Source: Bacillota bacterium (GTDB lineage: Bacteria > Bacillota > Limnochordia > DTU080). From it: a stretch of 40,466 nucleotides of DNA. A program made the position numbers and the translations under genes. Within the stretch, counting starts at the first letter, position 1; each line of letters opens with the position of its first letter. Under the pieces are notes generated by a model. The model saw nothing but the letters and a program-made list of their open reading frames with translations, ran no database searches and had not been told where the DNA came from. Below, piece after piece: positions 40,442 to 40,466 of this stretch. The stretch spans positions 1 through 40,466 of the forward strand of contig DUQB01000134.1 of assembly GCA_012838035.1 (NCBI GenBank), given 5' to 3'.

Positions 40442-40466
40442 GGTATCACGAATTGAACACGGCATC
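40442..40466. repeat. Direct repeat, copy 2 (at window edge)
   Basis: Partner of 40193-40217. The copy reaches the last base of the window, so the repeat unit may be longer and further copies may lie outside. Confidence 0.7.

Larger units (their letters stand above)
39827..40466. other. Gene-poor, degenerate right end
   Basis: About 640 bases with no gene I can support. A 75-codon minus-strand frame at 39847-40074 reads plausibly in its second half (EISYGAESFVKERLWEHFLL) but has no ribosome site and no recognised family. Fragments further right are broken by stops. The near-identical direct repeat listed separately lies here. It could be relics of a lost gene or mobile element. Confidence 0.35.

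Overview
The window looks like chromosome from a Bacillota-type anaerobe that has an outer membrane (a diderm Firmicute, perhaps of the Limnochordia/Hydrogenispora sort; the lineage is inference). Strong GGAGG-type ribosome sites, frequent GTG and TTG starts, and Firmicute-flavoured genes (a yxlEFG-like cassette, a RodZ-like XRE protein, a DUF2103 protein) sit beside two TolC-family proteins and a secreted beta-barrel-like protein ending in Phe. I saw no rRNA, tRNA or CRISPR array.

Layout. 1-219: start of a transposase running off the left edge. 220-829: gene-poor, with decayed-looking sequence. 830-3308: a secreted beta-propeller protein and a small secreted carbohydrate-binding-like protein. 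3859-6060: an orphan, degenerate LolD-like ATPase and an acidic, low-complexity protein. 6188-9865 (minus): a giant secreted pectate-lyase-like protein. 10187-17683 (minus): nine closely spaced genes that read as one operon: outer-membrane protein, GarR-like dehydrogenase, inositol-monophosphatase-like enzyme, Mug-type glycosylase, XapX protein, three short-chain dehydrogenases (one with a destroyed active site) and an HD phosphohydrolase. 18109-25672: RodZ-like regulator, endonuclease IV, a membrane protein, a phosphoesterase, a large repeat-bearing protein, a DUF2103 protein with a long basic tail, and a small hypothetical. 26138-27997: YxlE/YxlF/YxlG-like membrane protein and ABC transporter. 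28105-30007 (minus): SfsA and a conserved hypothetical. 30468-31342: ArsR-type regulator and OsmC thiol protein with a promoter/operator. 31645-35033: an envelope operon of a TolC-like protein that seems to lack its beta-barrel strands, a complete TolC-like protein and a SIMPL-domain protein. 35413-39826 (minus): a second giant beta-helix protein and another small carbohydrate-binding-like protein. 39827-40466: gene-poor, degenerate, with a direct repeat.

The unifying theme is the cell surface. Two very large beta-helix proteins, two small single-domain proteins and a propeller protein are all secreted, and four of them share one roughly 150-residue carbohydrate-binding-like domain, always close to an end of the protein or alone. 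The TolC/TolC-like/SIMPL operon and the PorV/FadL-like barrel supply outer-membrane hardware. The most unusual items are the apparently barrel-less TolC, the SDR that keeps only the lysine of its catalytic tetrad, the ABC ATPase with altered Q-loop, signature and H-loop, and two candidate small RNAs.
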